A stretch of 64,000 nucleotides of DNA. It comes from Gillisia xinjiangensis (lineage in GTDB: Bacteria > Bacteroidota > Bacteroidia > Flavobacteriales > Flavobacteriaceae). Both the position numbers and the translations under genes were made by a program. Shown here in pieces: positions 25,786-35,361 of the stretch (within the stretch, counting starts at the first letter, position 1; each line of letters begins with the position of its first letter). The notes beneath the pieces were generated by a model, which ran no database searches, was not told the DNA's origin, and saw nothing but the letters and a program-made list of their open reading frames with translations. The DNA lies in NCBI RefSeq assembly GCF_046298265.1, contig NZ_JBKAHK010000002.1:806001-870000 (forward strand). The letters run 5' to 3'.

Positions 25786-26370
25786 ATGATTCATCACTTA
25801 AAAGGGCAACTTATTGAAAAAAATCCTACCAATATTGTAATAGATTGCAATGGGGTAGGATATTTTGTTCATATTTCCTTGCATACCTTCTCGTTGCTTT
25901 CATCAGCTTCAGAAGCTATAAGTATTTTTACTCACTTACAGGTTAAGGAAGATTCTCAAACCCTTTTCGGATTCATGGAAAAATCTGAAAGGGAATTGTT
26001 CAGGTTATTGATATCTGTATCGGGTGTCGGGGCAAGCACTGCGCGTACCATGCTTTCTTCCATAGAACCAAGGCAAATCATGGAGGCAATTGCCTCTGGC
26101 GATACTGCCAAGGTGCAAAGTATTAAAGGAATTGGAACCAAAACCGCTCAAAGGATAATTCTGGATTTAAAAGACAAAATTTTAAAAGTTTTTGGGGAAG
26201 GGGAAGTTTTTGTTTCTCAAAGCAATACAAATAAAGAAGAAGCGTTATCAGCTTTAGAGACCTTAGGTTTTGCGCGTAAACCGGCTGAGAAAGTTATTGA
26301 CCGAATAATGAAAGAGACCACAGACCCTACCGTGGAAACTATTATCAAGCTGGCTTTAAAAAATTTATAA
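25786..26370 (+). CDS. ruvA: Holliday junction-binding protein RuvA
   Basis: A 194-residue protein that binds Holliday junctions and loads RuvB. The N-terminal OB domain (1-62) has the MIHHLKGQLIEK start and VIDCNGVGYFVHIS. Domain II (about 65-140) carries two helix-hairpin-helix motifs, LISVSGVGASTARTML and QSIKGIGTKTAQRII. Domain III (about 148-194), which touches RuvB, ends the protein. It stands 17 bases before sprA, as in other Flavobacteria, so the two are probably co-transcribed. Confidence 0.95.
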   Translation: MIHHLKGQLIEKNPTNIVIDCNGVGYFVHISLHTFSLLSSASEAISIFTHLQVKEDSQTLFGFMEKSERELFRLLISVSGVGASTARTMLSSIEPRQIMEAIASGDTAKVQSIKGIGTKTAQRIILDLKDKILKVFGEGEVFVSQSNTNKEEALSALETLGFARKPAEKVIDRIMKETTDPTVETIIKLALKNL

Positions 26371-26387
26371 TTTCATTTTAAACAACC

Positions 26388-29300
26388 TTGAGGAATAAAG
26401 ACTTGAAACTCCGTCACTTTTTTCGGCTTTGTGTCTTCTGTTTATTAGCTTTTCCTTCTATTTCATTTGCCCAGGATCAGCCCGTAGCACAGGACTCAAT
26501 CCGGACCGATTATGCTACGGGTACGCTTTCTTTGCCAAATCCAAACAGCATTGTTGCTTCTTATGAATACGATCCGGTTTTAGACAGATATATTTATACC
26601 GAAACTCTTGGCACCTATAACCTTTCCATTCCGCTTATTTTAACCCCGGAAGAATATCAGGAATTGGTGATTGAAGAAGAGATCCGGAATTATTTTAAAC
26701 AAAAAAACAATGCTATTGCAGCGAACAGGGAGCCGGATCCTGATGCACAACGTGATGCACTGCCCGGCTATTACGTAAATTCCAGTTTTTTCGAAAATAT
26801 TTTTGGCGGTAGGGAGATTGAAGTTGTGCCCCAGGGTAGCGTCGCCATGGATCTTGGGTTGCTTTATACAAAACAGGATAACCCTGCATTTTCACCCAGG
26901 AACAGAAGAAATCTTACATTTGATTTTGACCAGCGTATTCAGCTTAGCTTGCTAGGGAATGTAGGAACAAAATTAAAGGTGATCGCAAATTACGATACCG
27001 AATCCACTTTCGATTTTCAGAACCAGTTGAGGTTGGAATATACCCCAAATGAAGATGATATTATCCAGAAAATAGAGGTTGGAAATGTAAATATGCCGCT
27101 GAATAGCGCCCTAATTCAGGGTGCTCAAAGCCTTTTTGGTTTTAAAACCGAATTGCAATTCGGAAAAACAAGGATTACTGGTGTTTTTTCTGAACAAAAA
27201 TCCCAGCGAAGAACTGTGAATGTGGAAGGAGGAGCCACTGTTGAAGAATTTGAAAAGTTCGCGATAGATTATGATCAGGATCGCCACTTTTTCCTCGCTC
27301 ATTATTTCCGCGATACCTATGACAAGTCTTTGAAAAATTATCCTTTTGTAAACTCTAATATTCAAATACAACGTATTCAGGTATGGGTTACAAATCGCAC
27401 CAATAATATTCAGAATTTAAACGACACCCGAAATATTGTAGGGATCCAGGATCTTGGAGAATCAAATACGCCAGGGAATATAGGCCTTAATAATCCTCCT
27501 GCCGGATTTTTTAACAGTCCTCCCGGAGCTTTCCCCAATAATACGAACAACGATTTTAACCCCTTTGGTATCAATGGTCCCGGGGAATCTATTTTAACTC
27601 CGGCGATACGGGATATTTCTACAGTTCAAAGTGGATTCGGTGGTTTACCGGTTTCAGAGGGAACTGACTATGCCAAACTGGAAAATGCACGTCAGCTTAA
27701 ATCTAATGAATTCACTCTTAATTCCCGCTTAGGCTATTTAAGTTTAAATCAGCGATTGAGCAATGATGAAGTACTGGCGGTAGCTTTTCAATATACCCTT
27801 AACGGGCGGGTGTATCAGGTAGGAGAATTTGCCAATGATGGGGTAGATGCCAATACAGACGGGGGAATTGATGGTGTTAGGGTAAACCAGAACCTGGTTG
27901 TTAAGTTATTAAAAAGCACGGTAACCAATGTCAATGAGCCTATTTGGGATTTGATGATGAAAAATATTTACGGGCTGGGTGCATTCCAGTTGGAGCGCGA
28001 TGATTTCAGGCTGAATATTCTTTATACAGATCCGCAACCCTTAAATTACATCACTGCTGCTGAAGGTGGCAATCTTCCATTGCCTGAAGATGTTGAACAA
28101 ACCACCTTGCTCAGGGTATTTAATCTGGATAGGCTCAACACCAATAATGATCCGGTTAATGGAGGGGATGGTTTCTTTGATTATGTTCCGGGAGTAACGA
28201 TAGATCCACAAAACGGACTTGTAATTTTCACCACTGTGGAGCCTTTTGGCGAGCATTTATTCGAAAAACTTGATAATACACCTAATACCGGAGGTGAAGA
28301 TTACAACCTTCCGGAAACCTATAATCCCAATCAGGCAAAATATGTGTTCAGGGAATTATACACAACCACCAAAATTCAGGCTGAACAGGAAGCAGCCGAA
28401 AAAAATAAATTTCAGTTAAAGGGAAGATATAAATCTGCCAATGTAGAAGGGATTCCTATTGGGTTCAACCTTCCGCAGGGTTCGGTAACCGTTACTGCAG
28501 GAGGAAGGGTTTTACAAGAAGGGGTAGATTATGTCGTGAATTATCAACTGGGGAGGGTGCAAATTATAGATGATGCACTTTTAGCTTCCGATATTCCAAT
28601 ACAGATCAATACAGAGAACAATGCATTGTTCGGGCAGCAATCTAAGAGGTTTATGGGGGTTAACGTTGAACATTTATTCAGTGATAAATTCCTGGTAGGA
28701 GGTACCTTTTTAAGTCTTAAGGAGCGACCGCTCACCCAAAAAGCAAATTATGGGTACGAGCCTGTAAATAATTCCATATATGGAGTCAATGCGTCTTATA
28801 ATACGGAAGTTCCATTTCTAACACGGCTTGTAAACAAACTTCCAAATATAGATACAGATGTTCCTTCAAATATATCAGTGAGAGGTGAATTTGCTTATTT
28901 GCAACCGGGAACTCCGCAGGTGAGTGATTTTGGCCAAAAAGCTACCACATATATTGATGATTTTGAATCTTCCCAAACATCAATTTCTATTAATAACCCT
29001 TTAGGCTGGGAGCTTTCAAGTGTGCCGCTGGGCTTTGGAGGAGAGCTTGCCAACGGCGATTTGGCAACCGGTTATAAACGCGCAAAAATGTGGTGGTACA
29101 CCATAGACCCTATTTTTTACAGCAGCCGGCGACCGGATGGAATTTCAGATTCAGACCTCTCAAGTTATGCCTCCAGAAGGGTTTTTCTTGATGAAATATT
29201 CCCCAATACAGATGTTGTTCAGGGCCAACCACAGGTGGTTTTTACTATGGATGTCACCTATGATCCAACCGAAAGAGGCACCTATAATTACAATCCTTCC

Positions 29301-32300
29301 GCAGCAGGAGGAAATTCCTTAAATAATCCGAAGGAGAATTTCGGGGGAATATCAAGAGCGATCAGTTCCACCAATTTTGAACAATCCAATGTGGAATTTA
29401 TTCAGTTTTGGGTGATGGATCCTTATATCTATCCGGAAAATGCCGGAAATTCCGGGGGGAAAATCACCTTTAACCTTGGGAATATTTCTGAAGATGTTTT
29501 AAAAGATGGGAGGAAGCAATATGAAAACGGTCTTCCACAGGATGGATCTACATTAAATACAATTAGTACTGCTTTTGGACGCGTGCCGGCAGACCAGTCT
29601 TTGATTTATGCGTTTAATTCGGATGGACAGGAAAGAATTAATCAGGATGTGGGATTTGATGGATTAAGTGATGCTGATGAGGCGCAGCAATTTCCTGATT
29701 TTGCAAACCAGAATGATCCTTCCGCAGATAATTATCAATACTTTTTAAATGCTACCGGAAGTATTGTGGACCGTTACCGGAATTATAATGGCACCGATGG
29801 TAACTCTCCTCCGGAATTGGGTGCTACAAACCGTGGTAACAGTACCCTTCCAACCACTGAAGATCTTAACAGGGATAATACGATGAATACCGTAAACAGC
29901 TATTTTGAATACGATATTGATATTTTTCCCGGTATGAATATCGATAACAGCCCTTACATTACAGATGTAAAAGAGAGTATGGCTCCGCTTCCAAATGGCC
30001 AGGAAATCCCCGTGAGATGGGTGCAATTTAAAGTGCCTATTTTTGAGCCTACCGGATCCAAGGGAGGAATAGCCGATTTCAGGTCAATTCGATTCATGCG
30101 TTTGGTATTGAGTGATTTTGAAAAACGTACAGTTTTGAGATTTGGGACCATGGATCTTGTTAGAGGGGATTACCGGAGGTATAACCGAAGCCTGGATCCC
30201 GAAAATCCGGGACAGCCTGTGCAGGAGGGAACTTTATTTGAAGTTTCTGCAGTGAATATAGAAGAGAATGAGAACCGTGAACCAATACCTTATGTGCTTC
30301 CTCCGGGGGTAAATAGGGAAGAGTTGTTTAATAACAATACAAATATCAGGCAGAACGAGCAATCTCTTTCTTTAAGAGTTTGCGGGCTGGAGCCACAGGA
30401 TGCACGTGCCGTCTATAAGAATTTTCAGGTGGATATGCGTCAATATAAAAACCTCGAAATGTTCCTTCATGCCGAATCTTTGCTGAATCAAATTCAGCTT
30501 AAAGATGGACAATTGATCGCTTTTATTCGAATGGGAACCGATTTTACCGAGAATTATTATCAAATTGAGATCCCGCTTACCGCTACTATGTTTGGAGCGA
30601 CTTCTCCAGAAGAGATATGGCCAGATTCCAACAGATTGTTGTTGTCCCTTGACCTTTTGCAAAAAGTAAAAACTAAGGTTTTAGGGGATCCCGCTTTCAG
30701 ACCAACTGAGGTGAATTATTTTGATTCAGAACTAAACCCTGCAGATCCCGATGATCCATATCAAATAGGCCAGTTGCGCATAGGTGTAAAAGGGAACCCT
30801 AGTTTTGGGAATATCCGTTTATTGATGCTGGGGGTAAAAAATGGCTCCCCATCTAATACCGCTTCCGATATTTGTGGAGAGGTTTGGTTCAATGAACTTC
30901 GCTTAACCGATCTTGATAATGAAGGTGGCTGGGCCTCTATTTTAAATATGGATGCCAATGTTGCCGATTTTGCTACGGTTTCCGGAACAGGAAGAATTAG
31001 CACGATTGGTTTCGGAAGTTTGGAGCAGGGACCTAACCAGCGCAGCAGGGAAGATTTTCAGCAATATGATGTGGTTACCAATATAAATGCAGGGCAGTTG
31101 TTGCCTCAAAAATGGGGAATTAAAATACCGTTTAATTACAGCAGGGGAGAAGAGCTGGTTACTCCAAAATACGATCAGCAATACCTGGATCTGGAATTAC
31201 AAGCCAGGCTTGATGGAATTACAGATGCTGCAGAAAAAGCCAAAGTAAAAGAACAATCGGAGATTTACACCAAAAGGCAAAGCGTGAATGTTATAGGCCT
31301 GAGAAAAGAACGCACCGGCGATAATAAACCGATGCCTTACGATATTGAGAATTTCACGATTTCTACTTCCTACAATCAAATAGATCATCGCGATTTTGAG
31401 ATTGATGAATCTTTAAGTCAGAATGTTCGGGTGGGAGCAACGTATGATTATAATTTTGCACCACTTTCCATAGAGCCTTTAAAAAATGTTGCGGCATTGG
31501 ACAGCAGTTTGTATTATCAAATATTCCAGGACATCAATATCAACCCATTGCCAAGTAATATTTCTTTTGGTTCTAATATTTTCAGACAATATAATGAGCA
31601 AAAATTCAGGGAACTGGATTTAACCGAGAATGACCTGGGAATTCCTACCTTATATCAGCGCAATTTCTTGTTTGATTGGCAATACCGGGTGAATTATAAT
31701 TTAACAAAATCACTTCAGTTCAGTTTCAATGCTTCAAATAATCGGGTGATTCGAAATTATATCGACGAGGATAATTTTGTAGATAACAGCATTGGGATTT
31801 GGGATGAGTTTTTTGAGATTGGAACTCCCAATCAGCATTTTCAAACCTTACAGGTAAATTATGAATTGCCGCTTTCAAAGATCCCGGTCCTTGAGTTTGT
31901 GAAAGCGACCTATTCCTACACAGGAGATTTTCAATGGCAACGGGGATCGGAAGTTTTTAATAGCCTGGAAGGTATTCCTGATCTTGGGAATTCTGTTCAA
32001 AACTCCAGTGTTCACCAAATCAATGCTGGAATGGATATGCAAAAGTTGTATGATTATTTGAAACTTGTTCCCAGAAAAAACACTCCATCCGGCATTAAGC
32101 AACGCAGCGCAGCAGTGCCAACACTTGATCCAAAAACTCCTGAAAAACCTAAAACAGAACCAGAAGTAAGTCGTGGAGATAAAAGCTACAATACCATGAT
32201 TGGAATTGTTACCGGAATTAAAAGACTTCAGGTGAATTACAGGGAAAACAAGGGGATCTTTTTGCCTGGATATACCCAGAGTATCGGGTTTATGGGCACT

Positions 32301-33530
32301 TTGCGTCCTACAGCCGGATTTACATTGGGAAGACAGCAGGATGTTCGTTCTCTTGCCGCTCGAAATGGCTGGTTAACTCTTTACCAGGAATTTAATCAAC
32401 AGTATACCGCTGTGCAGAACAAGCAACTGGATTTTCAGGCCTCTATGAGTTTTATTCCAGATCTAACTATAGATCTTACAGCAGGAAGAATTTATTCAGA
32501 AACTTATTCTGAAAATTATAAGGTAGATCCTACTTCCCTTCAGTATCAATCACTAAGTCCTTATACTTTTGGGAATTTCAATATTTCCACTATTCTTATA
32601 CGTTCTGCGTTTGATACCAATGACCAGGAGTTTTCAGAAACCTTTGAGAATTTCAGGGGAAATAGGTTGGAGGTTGCCCGCAGGCTTGCAACTGAGAATG
32701 GAAGGGATCCAAATATTGTAGATGAAGAAGGTTACCCAATTGGGTATGGAAAAAGCAATCAGGCGGTATTATTACCAGCGTTTTTAGCGGCTTATTCCGG
32801 GCAGAATGTTTCTTCGGTAAAACTTGGAGCTTTCCGAGATTTTCCGCTTCCTAACTGGGAAATAAAATATACAGGATTCATGAGAATGGACTGGTTTAAA
32901 AAGAATTTCAGAAGATTTTCGTTAAGTCATGGGTACAGGGCAGGATATACAATCAATCAATTTCAAACCAATCTGGATTATAATCCTCAAAATCCATTGG
33001 AATTGAATCAGTCCAACAATTTTAAAAACCGTATGCTTTTTTCCAATATCAATTTAACCGAAATGTTCAGCCCGTTAATGCGAATTGATCTGGAAACCAA
33101 TGATGCGATACGGGTTTTAGCCGAAATTAGGAAAGACAGGGCATTATCGCTTAGTTTTGATAATAATTTACTAACCGAAATTAAAGGAAATGAATATATT
33201 TTAGGTTTGGGATATCGCTTAAAAGATTTGAAGATCGTCACCAATTTTGGAGGTCGGAGCCGGGTTATGAGCAGTGACTTAAACTTTAAAGCCGATGTTG
33301 CTTACCGAAAAAATATTAACATTATAAGATATCTCGATCTTGAAAGCAGTCAGGTTATAGCTGGGCAGGATCTTTGGGCGATCAATTTCACGGCAGATTA
33401 TGCCTTGTCCAAGAATCTTACAGCATTGGTTTATTATGACCATACCTTCTCTGAATATGCAATATCTACAGCATTTCCTCAAACCACCATCAGGTCTGGA
33501 GTTACCCTTAGATATAATTTTGGAAATTAA
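26388..33530 (+). CDS. sprA: SprA: type IX secretion outer-membrane translocon
   Basis: A 2380-residue outer-membrane protein. In Flavobacterium johnsoniae SprA is the very large beta barrel through which type IX secretion substrates leave the cell, and it is needed for gliding. The start is TTG 26388 (no ATG nearby), giving a signal peptide that ends FPSISFAQ (about residue 29). The body is rich in short amphipathic strands with many N, Q, Y and F, and repeated asparagine/proline-rich loops. It ends in LRYNFGN with an aromatic near the C-terminus, as in barrel proteins. Length is close to the known protein (about 2400). Confidence 0.95.
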   Translation: MRNKDLKLRHFFRLCVFCLLAFPSISFAQDQPVAQDSIRTDYATGTLSLPNPNSIVASYEYDPVLDRYIYTETLGTYNLSIPLILTPEEYQELVIEEEIRNYFKQKNNAIAANREPDPDAQRDALPGYYVNSSFFENIFGGREIEVVPQGSVAMDLGLLYTKQDNPAFSPRNRRNLTFDFDQRIQLSLLGNVGTKLKVIANYDTESTFDFQNQLRLEYTPNEDDIIQKIEVGNVNMPLNSALIQGAQSLFGFKTELQFGKTRITGVFSEQKSQRRTVNVEGGATVEEFEKFAIDYDQDRHFFLAHYFRDTYDKSLKNYPFVNSNIQIQRIQVWVTNRTNNIQNLNDTRNIVGIQDLGESNTPGNIGLNNPPAGFFNSPPGAFPNNTNNDFNPFGINGPGESILTPAIRDISTVQSGFGGLPVSEGTDYAKLENARQLKSNEFTLNSRLGYLSLNQRLSNDEVLAVAFQYTLNGRVYQVGEFANDGVDANTDGGIDGVRVNQNLVVKLLKSTVTNVNEPIWDLMMKNIYGLGAFQLERDDFRLNILYTDPQPLNYITAAEGGNLPLPEDVEQTTLLRVFNLDRLNTNNDPVNGGDGFFDYVPGVTIDPQNGLVIFTTVEPFGEHLFEKLDNTPNTGGEDYNLPETYNPNQAKYVFRELYTTTKIQAEQEAAEKNKFQLKGRYKSANVEGIPIGFNLPQGSVTVTAGGRVLQEGVDYVVNYQLGRVQIIDDALLASDIPIQINTENNALFGQQSKRFMGVNVEHLFSDKFLVGGTFLSLKERPLTQKANYGYEPVNNSIYGVNASYNTEVPFLTRLVNKLPNIDTDVPSNISVRGEFAYLQPGTPQVSDFGQKATTYIDDFESSQTSISINNPLGWELSSVPLGFGGELANGDLATGYKRAKMWWYTIDPIFYSSRRPDGISDSDLSSYASRRVFLDEIFPNTDVVQGQPQVVFTMDVTYDPTERGTYNYNPSAAGGNSLNNPKENFGGISRAISSTNFEQSNVEFIQFWVMDPYIYPENAGNSGGKITFNLGNISEDVLKDGRKQYENGLPQDGSTLNTISTAFGRVPADQSLIYAFNSDGQERINQDVGFDGLSDADEAQQFPDFANQNDPSADNYQYFLNATGSIVDRYRNYNGTDGNSPPELGATNRGNSTLPTTEDLNRDNTMNTVNSYFEYDIDIFPGMNIDNSPYITDVKESMAPLPNGQEIPVRWVQFKVPIFEPTGSKGGIADFRSIRFMRLVLSDFEKRTVLRFGTMDLVRGDYRRYNRSLDPENPGQPVQEGTLFEVSAVNIEENENREPIPYVLPPGVNREELFNNNTNIRQNEQSLSLRVCGLEPQDARAVYKNFQVDMRQYKNLEMFLHAESLLNQIQLKDGQLIAFIRMGTDFTENYYQIEIPLTATMFGATSPEEIWPDSNRLLLSLDLLQKVKTKVLGDPAFRPTEVNYFDSELNPADPDDPYQIGQLRIGVKGNPSFGNIRLLMLGVKNGSPSNTASDICGEVWFNELRLTDLDNEGGWASILNMDANVADFATVSGTGRISTIGFGSLEQGPNQRSREDFQQYDVVTNINAGQLLPQKWGIKIPFNYSRGEELVTPKYDQQYLDLELQARLDGITDAAEKAKVKEQSEIYTKRQSVNVIGLRKERTGDNKPMPYDIENFTISTSYNQIDHRDFEIDESLSQNVRVGATYDYNFAPLSIEPLKNVAALDSSLYYQIFQDININPLPSNISFGSNIFRQYNEQKFRELDLTENDLGIPTLYQRNFLFDWQYRVNYNLTKSLQFSFNASNNRVIRNYIDEDNFVDNSIGIWDEFFEIGTPNQHFQTLQVNYELPLSKIPVLEFVKATYSYTGDFQWQRGSEVFNSLEGIPDLGNSVQNSSVHQINAGMDMQKLYDYLKLVPRKNTPSGIKQRSAAVPTLDPKTPEKPKTEPEVSRGDKSYNTMIGIVTGIKRLQVNYRENKGIFLPGYTQSIGFMGTLRPTAGFTLGRQQDVRSLAARNGWLTLYQEFNQQYTAVQNKQLDFQASMSFIPDLTIDLTAGRIYSETYSENYKVDPTSLQYQSLSPYTFGNFNISTILIRSAFDTNDQEFSETFENFRGNRLEVARRLATENGRDPNIVDEEGYPIGYGKSNQAVLLPAFLAAYSGQNVSSVKLGAFRDFPLPNWEIKYTGFMRMDWFKKNFRRFSLSHGYRAGYTINQFQTNLDYNPQNPLELNQSNNFKNRMLFSNINLTEMFSPLMRIDLETNDAIRVLAEIRKDRALSLSFDNNLLTEIKGNEYILGLGYRLKDLKIVTNFGGRSRVMSSDLNFKADVAYRKNINIIRYLDLESSQVIAGQDLWAINFTADYALSKNLTALVYYDHTFSEYAISTAFPQTTIRSGVTLRYNFGN

Positions 33531-33541
33531 TGTCAGACTGC

Positions 33542-33571
33542 TTGACAAAAACCAATAATAAATTAACTTTG
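33542..33571 (+). promoter_or_regulatory. Promoter for gcvH
   Basis: TTG (33542-33544), 19 bases, TAACTTTG (33564-33571): both elements match the Bacteroidota consensus. Transcription would start near 33578, leaving a leader of about 110 nucleotides that contains short reading frames. Confidence 0.75.
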
Positions 33572-33596
33572 TCATCTTATAAAATAAAATCAGGAA

Positions 33597-33650
33597 ATGA
33601 GCAAAACTCGATGCAAGCAGCGATGGGGATATGCGAATTACACCCGATAG
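33597..33650 (+). other. Short reading frame in the gcvH leader
   Basis: ATG at 33597, preceded by AGGAA, opens a 17-codon frame (MSKTRCKQRWGYANYTR) ending TAG 33648-33650, entirely inside the gcvH leader. A second, overlapping 48-codon frame runs 33530-33676 and starts on the sprA stop (TAATG), but it would run through the promoter. Either may be chance. No function is claimed. Confidence 0.3.
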
Positions 33651-33686
33651 CTCTGGAGACCAATAAAAAACAATAAATATCTGCAT

Positions 33687-34067
33687 ATGAATATTCCACA
33701 AGAATTAAAGTATACCAAAGATCACGAGTGGGTGAAAATTGACGGTGATGTAGCTACCGTTGGAGTTACAGATTTTGCCCAGGGAGAACTTGGCGATATC
33801 GTTTACGTTGAAGTAGAAACCGTAGGGGAAACCCTTGACCGTGAAGAGGTTTTTGGTACCGTTGAGGCGGTAAAAACCGTTTCCGATCTGTTTTTACCCC
33901 TTTCAGGAGAAGTGATTGAGTTTAACAACAGTCTTGAAGATACCCCTGAAAAAGTAAATTCTGATCCCTATGGTGAAGGCTGGATGGTGAAAATTAAAAT
34001 AGCTGATGAAAGTGAAATCTCAGGGCTTATGAGTCCGGAGGATTATAAAGATCTAATTGGCGGCTAG
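33687..34067 (+). CDS. gcvH: Glycine cleavage system H protein
   Basis: A 126-residue lipoyl carrier that shuttles the aminomethyl group between the P, T and L proteins of the glycine cleavage system. It opens with the typical KYTKDHEWVKIDGD and has FAQGELGDIVYVE. The lipoylated lysine is Lys63 in GTVEAVKTVSD. The C-terminal NSDPYGEGWMVKIK is also standard. The other gcv genes are not in the window, which is common in Bacteroidota. Its end overlaps the start of the VanZ-like gene by 11 bases. Confidence 0.96.
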   Translation: MNIPQELKYTKDHEWVKIDGDVATVGVTDFAQGELGDIVYVEVETVGETLDREEVFGTVEAVKTVSDLFLPLSGEVIEFNNSLEDTPEKVNSDPYGEGWMVKIKIADESEISGLMSPEDYKDLIGG

Positions 34068-34479
34068 AATAGCTTTACTTTTAGCGATTGTTTATACAAT
34101 TGTGTTAACCTTAGCATCTCTAATTCAACTGGGCGATTTATCTGTGGGCGCATTTAGTCCTACAGATAAAATGCTTCATTTGGGAGCTAATTTCGTTCTG
34201 GCCTTGGTTTGGATGTTGTTTTATTTGCTGAAAATGGAACAAAAACAGAATTATATTTCCGCATTTATTGTAATTTCTGTTTTAGTTATATTTTTTGGTA
34301 TGTTAATTGAGGTTTTACAAGGAGCCTTAACAACGTATCGTCAAGCAGATTGGGCAGATGTTTTGGCAAATAGCATTGGTGTTTTGATGGCTTTATTGTT
34401 AAGTATTTTCTTTCAGAAATTCTTAATTAAGCTAAAACACAAGTTTAATTTATTTTTATCAAAAAAATTTTTACATTAG
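34057..34479 (+). CDS. VanZ-like membrane protein
   Basis: A 140-residue inner-membrane protein with four predicted helices (about 3-23, 38-56, 67-86, 103-122). It shows the VanZ-family pattern: DKMLHLGANFVLA in the second helix and RQADWADVLANSIGVLMALL in the last. The only available start is TTG 34057, inside the end of gcvH, so translation is probably coupled. VanZ homologues were first linked to teicoplanin resistance, but the chromosomal form in Gram-negatives has no proven function and no such role should be read here. Confidence 0.8.
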   Translation: MAARIALLLAIVYTIVLTLASLIQLGDLSVGAFSPTDKMLHLGANFVLALVWMLFYLLKMEQKQNYISAFIVISVLVIFFGMLIEVLQGALTTYRQADWADVLANSIGVLMALLLSIFFQKFLIKLKHKFNLFLSKKFLH

Positions 34480-34505
34480 CAACCCTTATTAATCATTAAA
34501 GAATT

Positions 34506-35228
34506 ATGGAACCCAAGAAAAATCCAAAAGCCGATTTAACGAAAAGAAGTGTCCTCTTTCTGCAGTTGGGTCTAATTTTAGTCCTTTTAATAACCTATTT
34601 CGCTATTGAGTGGAAAACCTATGATAGAGAAGCAATAGATCAAGGCCAATTAGATCTGGGAGATCTGGATGATGAAGAAATCCCAATTACGGAATTGCTT
34701 AATACTCCACCACCACCACCGCCACCACCACCTGCGCCCGAAATTATTGAGGTTGTAGAGGATGAGGAAGAAGTAGAAGAAACTATTATTGAATCTACAG
34801 AGACCAATCAGGATGAGATCGTGGAAGTACGTGAGGTAGTTGAGGCTCCAGTTGAAGAAGAAATTGCTGATGTTCCTTTTGCCGTTATTGAAAATGTGCC
34901 AATTTTTCCAGGATGTGAAAACCTTCCAAACAATGATGCACGTAAAAAGTGTATGAGCGAGAAAGTTCAGGATTTTGTGAATAGAAAATTTAACACAGAT
35001 CTTGGAAGCCAGTTAGGCCTAAGTGGTGTTAACAGGATCATCGTTCAATTTAAAATAGATAAAAACGGAAATATAACCGATGTTCGTTCCCGTGCTCCTC
35101 ACCCAAGATTAGAGCAGGAAGCTGCAAGAGTGATCAACGCCTTGCCAAAAATGCAACCAGGTAAGCAGCGTGGAAAACCGGTAGGGGTTATGTACTCCTT
35201 ACCTATTGTATTTCAGGTACAGGATTAA
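34506..35228 (+). CDS. tonB: Energy transducer TonB
   Basis: A 240-residue protein that carries energy from ExbB-ExbD to outer-membrane receptors. One transmembrane helix (about 15-34; LFLQLGLILVLLITYFAI) is followed by a nine-proline run (68-76) and an acidic Glu/Val-rich periplasmic stretch (80-120). The C-terminal domain (about 130-238) has IFPGCE, IIVQFKIDKNGNI, RVINALPKMQPGKQRGKPV and a final strand. The two cysteines (FPGCE, KKC) are typical of the Bacteroidota form. No exbB/exbD is adjacent. It is followed by a gene whose product begins with a similar domain. Confidence 0.92.
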   Translation: MEPKKNPKADLTKRSVLFLQLGLILVLLITYFAIEWKTYDREAIDQGQLDLGDLDDEEIPITELLNTPPPPPPPPPAPEIIEVVEDEEEVEETIIESTETNQDEIVEVREVVEAPVEEEIADVPFAVIENVPIFPGCENLPNNDARKKCMSEKVQDFVNRKFNTDLGSQLGLSGVNRIIVQFKIDKNGNITDVRSRAPHPRLEQEAARVINALPKMQPGKQRGKPVGVMYSLPIVFQVQD

Positions 35229-35246
35229 CACAAATAAATAATATTG

Positions 35247-35284
35247 AAATTCCCAAATCGCCGGTCGGTTTGGGAATTTTTCTT
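35247..35284 (+). terminator. Intrinsic terminator after tonB
   Basis: AAATTCCCAAA (35247-35257) pairs with TTTGGGAATTT (35269-35279) around an 11-base loop and is followed by T residues. Confidence 0.85.
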
Positions 35285-35318
35285 TTTGGTCTTTTTTATG
35301 AAACATCAAAAAAATTGG

Positions 35319-35326
35319 TATCTTTC
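35319..35326 (+). promoter_or_regulatory. Possible -7 promoter element for the RemB-like gene
   Basis: TATCTTTC differs from TAnnTTTG only at the last base and lies 36 bases before the start codon at 35362, just after the tonB terminator. Confidence 0.4.
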
Positions 35327-35361
35327 CGCTTGATGAACCCAATTGCATTACCCCTCCATCT

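Noticed and set aside
33578..33686. Glycine riboswitch upstream of gcvH
   Set aside because: CTCTGGAGA recalls one, but the conserved CCGAAGG core and paired aptamers are missing.
34057..34479. VanZ-like gene as antibiotic resistance
   Set aside because: The family is broad, no van genes are near, and the organism is Gram-negative; no resistance role can be supported.
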